Source: Kribbella sp. VKM Ac-2568 (lineage in GTDB: Bacteria > Actinomycetota > Actinomycetes > Propionibacteriales > Kribbellaceae). Taken from it: a stretch of DNA of 64,000 nt. Positions 61,376-64,000 of the stretch are shown here, piece after piece (the stretch's first letter is position 1; each line of letters begins with the position of its first letter). The notes under the pieces are model-generated. The model worked only from the letters and a program-made list of their open reading frames with translations. It ran no database searches and was not told the origin of the DNA. Both the position numbers and the translations under genes were made by a program. The stretch is taken from positions 310,001 through 374,000 of the forward strand of contig NZ_SLVF01000009.1 of assembly GCF_004345365.1 (NCBI RefSeq). The letters run 5' to 3'.

Positions 61376-62134
61376 ATGAGCGAGCAGCAGAGGGTGGCGA
61401 TCGTCACCGGGGCAGCCCGGGGGATCGGCGCCGCCGTGGCGCAGCGGCTCGCCGCCGACGGCAACGCGGTCGCGGTGCTGGACCTGGACGAGGCGGCCTG
61501 CGCCGGCACCGTCGAGGCGATCACCGCCGCGGGTGGCAAGGCCGTCGCGGTCGGTTGTGACGTAAGCAAGTCCGACCAGGTCACCGCCGCCGTGGAGCGG
61601 GTCGTGGCCGAGCTGGGCGCGCCGACGATCCTGGTGAACAACGCGGGCGTGCTGCGCGACAACCTGCTGTTCAAGATGACCGAGGACGACTGGGACACCG
61701 TGATGTCGGTGCACCTGCGCGGCAGCTTCCTGATGTCGAAGGCGTGCCAGGCGCACATGGTCGAGGCGGCGTACGGGCGGATGGTCTTCCTCTCCTCCAC
61801 CTCGGCGCTCGGCAACCGCGGCCAGGCCAACTACGCCTCCGCCAAGGCCGGTCTGCAGGGGCTGGCGAAGACCCTGGCGATCGAGCTGGGCAAGTTCGGC
61901 GTCACCGCGAACGCGATCGCGCCGGGCTTCATCGAGACCGACATGACGGCGGCCACCGCGGCCCGGGTCGGCGTCGACTTCGAGGAGTTCAAGAAGGCCA
62001 CCGCGGCCACCATCCCGGTGAACCGGACCGGCAAGCCCGAGGACATCGCCGCCGCCGCGTCGTTCTTCTGCAGCGAGGAGGCCGGCTTCGTCTCCGGCCA
62101 GGTCCTGTACGTCGCCGGCGGCCCCCGCAACTGA
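61376..62134 (+). CDS. fabG: 3-oxoacyl-ACP/CoA reductase (SDR family)
   Basis: A 252-residue short-chain dehydrogenase. Rossmann TGAARGIG (11-18), NNAG, and the catalytic Ser-Tyr-Lys triad (SSTSALGNRGQANYASAKAG) are intact. It reduces 3-oxoacyl thioesters with NADPH. It is followed 26 bp later by the MaoC hydratase, so they probably work on the same acyl chain, in fatty-acid synthesis or polyhydroxyalkanoate-type metabolism. Confidence 0.88.
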   Translation: MSEQQRVAIVTGAARGIGAAVAQRLAADGNAVAVLDLDEAACAGTVEAITAAGGKAVAVGCDVSKSDQVTAAVERVVAELGAPTILVNNAGVLRDNLLFKMTEDDWDTVMSVHLRGSFLMSKACQAHMVEAAYGRMVFLSSTSALGNRGQANYASAKAGLQGLAKTLAIELGKFGVTANAIAPGFIETDMTAATAARVGVDFEEFKKATAATIPVNRTGKPEDIAAAASFFCSEEAGFVSGQVLYVAGGPRN

Positions 62135-62160
62135 GCTAGCTAGGAGTTGAAGAGACCGAC

Positions 62161-62616
62161 ATGGCGCAAACCTTCACCGGGGTCGACGAGGTCGCCCACG
62201 CGGTCGGCACCCAACTCGGCGAGACCGAGTGGCTCGAGATCACCCAGGAACAGGTGAACCAGTTCGCCGAGGCGACCGGTGACCACCAGTGGATCCACGT
62301 CGACGTCGCCCGCGCCGCCAAAGGCCCGTACGGCGGCACGATCGCGCACGGCTATCTCACCCTGAGCCTGATCGCCCGCTTCGGCGAGGAACTCTTCTCG
62401 ATCAAGGGCGTCACCGCCAAGCTGAACTACGGCGTCAACAAGGTCCGCTTCCCCGCCCCCGTCCCGGTCGGCTCCCGAGTCCGGGCCAGCGCGTCGATCG
62501 CCGGCGCCCAGGAAACCCCCGCCGGCGTCCAGGTCTCCCTCCAATGGGTCATAGAACTGGAAAACTCCACCAAACCCGCCTGCGTAGCCGAAACCGTGGT
62601 ACTCCTCGTCCGCTGA
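62161..62616 (+). CDS. MaoC-like (R)-specific enoyl-CoA hydratase
   Basis: A 151-residue MaoC hot-dog dehydratase. The hydratase motif FAEATGDHQWIHVDVARAAKGPYGGTIAHGYLTLSLI carries the catalytic Asp and His. It hydrates enoyl thioesters. It is probably in one operon with fabG upstream. Confidence 0.9.
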   Translation: MAQTFTGVDEVAHAVGTQLGETEWLEITQEQVNQFAEATGDHQWIHVDVARAAKGPYGGTIAHGYLTLSLIARFGEELFSIKGVTAKLNYGVNKVRFPAPVPVGSRVRASASIAGAQETPAGVQVSLQWVIELENSTKPACVAETVVLLVR

Positions 62617-62629
62617 CTGAAAAGTCTGT

Positions 62630-63517
62630 TCAGAGTGGGCAGACGAGGACTGAGTGGGTGGCGGTTCGGTGATAACCCAGCCATTCGTTGACGGCGATCA
62701 TCGGCTCGTTGCCGGCGTAGTTCGCGGTGTAGGCACCAACCACCCCGGCATCGGCCGCCCGGCGCAGCGCCGCGCACTTCACCAACTTGGCCAATCCGCG
62801 ACCCCGGTACTCCGGCATCGTCGCGGTCATCTGCGACCAGATCTTGTGGTGATCCCCGTTCCCGAGCGTGAACCCGACCACCTGATCCCCGTGCAACGCG
62901 GCGACACTGAGATCGAGGACCATCCCCGGCGCCTTCCACACCCCGGCCAGCCAATCCTCGTACGGCCTGCTGGTGATCTTCGCGTCCCCCGGTTTGGTGC
63001 GCTGGGCAACTTCATCGGCCTCGTAGACCGCCCGCGGATCCACCTCGTCCAGCGGCACCAACCGCACCGCCGACGGCACCTCCGGCATCGCGGGAGCCAG
63101 CCGCGGCTCGATCCCCGCGTAGTACACCTGCCGGGTCTGCTCATAACCCCAGCGTGATGCCCACTTCACCGACGCCGGATCCGCGAACACCCGCACACTC
63201 TGCGCGCCCGCGTTCTTCAGATGCGCGTGCGTCGCCTCCAGCAACTCCGTCCCGGCGCCATGCCCCCGATGCTCGGGATGCACCAGCACCCGCAGTTGCG
63301 CGCTGACCGGATCGGACCCCGCGATCAGCGCGGCGGAACTCCACCCGATCACCTCACCGTCCTGCACAGCGGCCAGGCTGAGCCGCGCCAGCGACCCGCC
63401 GGCCTGGCTGATGCTGGAGCGCACTCCCCCAACGGTGGACACCAGATAGGGCTCGACGAGTTCACAGAGTGCGACGGCGGATTCCGCGTCCGCGACGACG
63501 GCAGGCCTGATCTCCAT
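62630..63517 (-). CDS. tandem-GNAT acetyltransferase
   Basis: A 295-residue protein with two GNAT folds. The first carries LRVLVHPEHRGHGAGTELLEATHAHL, the acetyl-CoA loop. The second contains TATMPEYRGRGLAKLVKCAALRRA near the C-terminus. It starts at the ATG at 63517, right after a strong AAGGAGGT. It converges on the MaoC gene (13 bp). The next gene upstream (63.6-64 kb) is a paralogue. Confidence 0.87.
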   Translation of the reverse strand: MEIRPAVVADAESAVALCELVEPYLVSTVGGVRSSISQAGGSLARLSLAAVQDGEVIGWSSAALIAGSDPVSAQLRVLVHPEHRGHGAGTELLEATHAHLKNAGAQSVRVFADPASVKWASRWGYEQTRQVYYAGIEPRLAPAMPEVPSAVRLVPLDEVDPRAVYEADEVAQRTKPGDAKITSRPYEDWLAGVWKAPGMVLDLSVAALHGDQVVGFTLGNGDHHKIWSQMTATMPEYRGRGLAKLVKCAALRRAADAGVVGAYTANYAGNEPMIAVNEWLGYHRTATHSVLVCPL

Positions 63518-63581
63518 CCGACCTCCTTCCACCCGAGTTCTGTGGAAGATAACGCGGTATCCGGGGCAATCAGGGACCGCA

Positions 63582-63598
63582 GCGTAAAAAAGTTACGC
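63582..63598. promoter_or_regulatory. small inverted repeat between the two GNAT genes
   Basis: GCGTAA and TTACGC flank AAAAG at 63582-63598, 4 bp beyond the stop of the gene at 63602. It may be a weak terminator for that gene or an operator for the next one. Confidence 0.45.
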
Positions 63599-63601
63599 AA
63601 T

Positions 63602-64000
63602 TCAGAGGGTTCGCAACAGTCCGGTCTGGGTCTGCACCCGGCGGTAACCGAGCCAGTTGTTCACGGCAAGCATCGGACCGTTCTCGTCGTCGTTGGAGGT
63701 GAACGCGCCGACGATGCCGGCGTCGGCGCAACGCCGCAGCGCCTCCCACTTGACGAGCTTCGCGAGCCCGCGACCGCGGTACGCCGGGATCGATCCGGTC
63801 ATCGCCGACCAGGCCCGGTCGCCGTCGGTCTCGATCGCCGAGAACGCGGCCACCTCGTCGCCGGCCATCGCCGCCACGCCCAGGGACTTGTCCAGCGCCG
63901 GCGACTCCCACACCTCGCGAACCCAGTCGTCGTAGTCGATCGCGTCGGCCGGCGAGTCGCTCGGCTCATCCAACGTCGCCACCGCGTCCGCGGTGTAGGC
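63602..64000 (-). CDS. tandem-GNAT acetyltransferase, 5' cut by window edge
   Basis: The visible C-terminal 132 residues form the second GNAT domain, with SIPAYRGRGLAKLVKWEALRRC and MLAVNNWLGYRRV. They are about 60% similar to the equivalent part of the gene just downstream. The frame runs open to the edge (AYTADAVATLDEPSD), matching the interdomain linker of the neighbour. A local duplication is likely. Confidence 0.8.
   Translation of the reverse strand, partial: AYTADAVATLDEPSDSPADAIDYDDWVREVWESPALDKSLGVAAMAGDEVAAFSAIETDGDRAWSAMTGSIPAYRGRGLAKLVKWEALRRCADAGIVGAFTSNDDENGPMLAVNNWLGYRRVQTQTGLLRTL

Noticed and set aside
1-64000. tRNA, rRNA, riboswitch or CRISPR
   Set aside because: No cloverleaf, rRNA stretch, conserved riboswitch core or regular direct-repeat array was recognised by eye. 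A covariance-model search would be needed to exclude small RNAs.

Overview
The window is a high-GC actinobacterial chromosome segment with dense gene packing, many GTG starts and ATGA/GTGA stop-start overlaps. A mycothiol-dependent nitroreductase homologue (Rv2466c type), an F420/deazaflavin-type nitroreductase, a group II truncated haemoglobin and several actinobacterial hypothetical families fit Actinomycetota. The overall flavour suggests Propionibacteriales/Kribbella-like or Streptomyces-like, but the genus is inference. No rRNA, tRNA, CRISPR array or insertion sequence was recognised.

Left flank (1-13.2 kb): ordinary chromosomal genes. These are an EamA transporter, a phosphatidylcholine synthase, a nitroreductase, an ArsR/SRPBCC pair, an OhrR-like MarR regulator, a VapBC-type toxin-antitoxin pair behind a perfect palindrome, a SpoIIE/PP2C phosphatase, a Nei-type DNA glycosylase, RpiB, a leaderless beta-lactamase-like hydrolase, a DsbA-fold nitroreductase homologue, aminopeptidase N and an overlapping hypothetical.

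Centre (13.4-51.1 kb): a contractile injection system (extracellular CIS / phage-tail-like) island, the main object of interest. Eighteen collinear minus-strand genes run from 43.9 kb down to 21.4 kb. In transcription order they are: DUF4255 tail terminator, AAA+ ATPase, Hsp70-propeller membrane protein, a 1316-aa effector-like protein ending in a cytidine-deaminase-like toxin domain, a DUF4157 protein, a HEXXH protein, sheath, tube 1, two small assembly proteins, a VQR-repeat protein, tube 2, LysM protein, VgrG-like spike, PAAR tip, gp25 baseplate, J-type baseplate and a tail protein I. The flanks hold a muralytic enzyme with TSP3 repeats, a MalT/SARP-like regulator, a second Hsp70-propeller protein, two membrane proteins sharing a SPOR-like C-terminal domain, a zinc-ribbon/discoidin membrane protein, two dynamin-like GTPases and a LuxR-type regulator with a degenerate receiver. 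No tail-fibre gene is visible. This resembles the Streptomyces CIS that act inside the producing cell rather than being released with receptor-binding fibres. My working model is that the particle assembles in the cytoplasm, contacts the membrane through the CisA-like protein, and carries or releases toxic cargo. DUF4157, the HEXXH protein and the deaminase protein share a short N-terminal LQ..xGNxxV motif that may mark cargo.

Right flank (51.1-64 kb): housekeeping and accessory genes. These are GNAT acetyltransferases, a DUF5130-like protein with a small membrane partner, a secreted M15-like peptidase, an internally deleted remnant of an AA10 lytic polysaccharide monooxygenase, MalQ, a Tat-lipoprotein glycerophosphodiesterase, an integral membrane protein, an MscS channel, an OsmC peroxidase, truncated haemoglobin, two hot-dog thioesterases, FabG and a MaoC hydratase, and a tandem pair of GNAT genes cut by the window edge. 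Several strong hairpins mark operon ends here.
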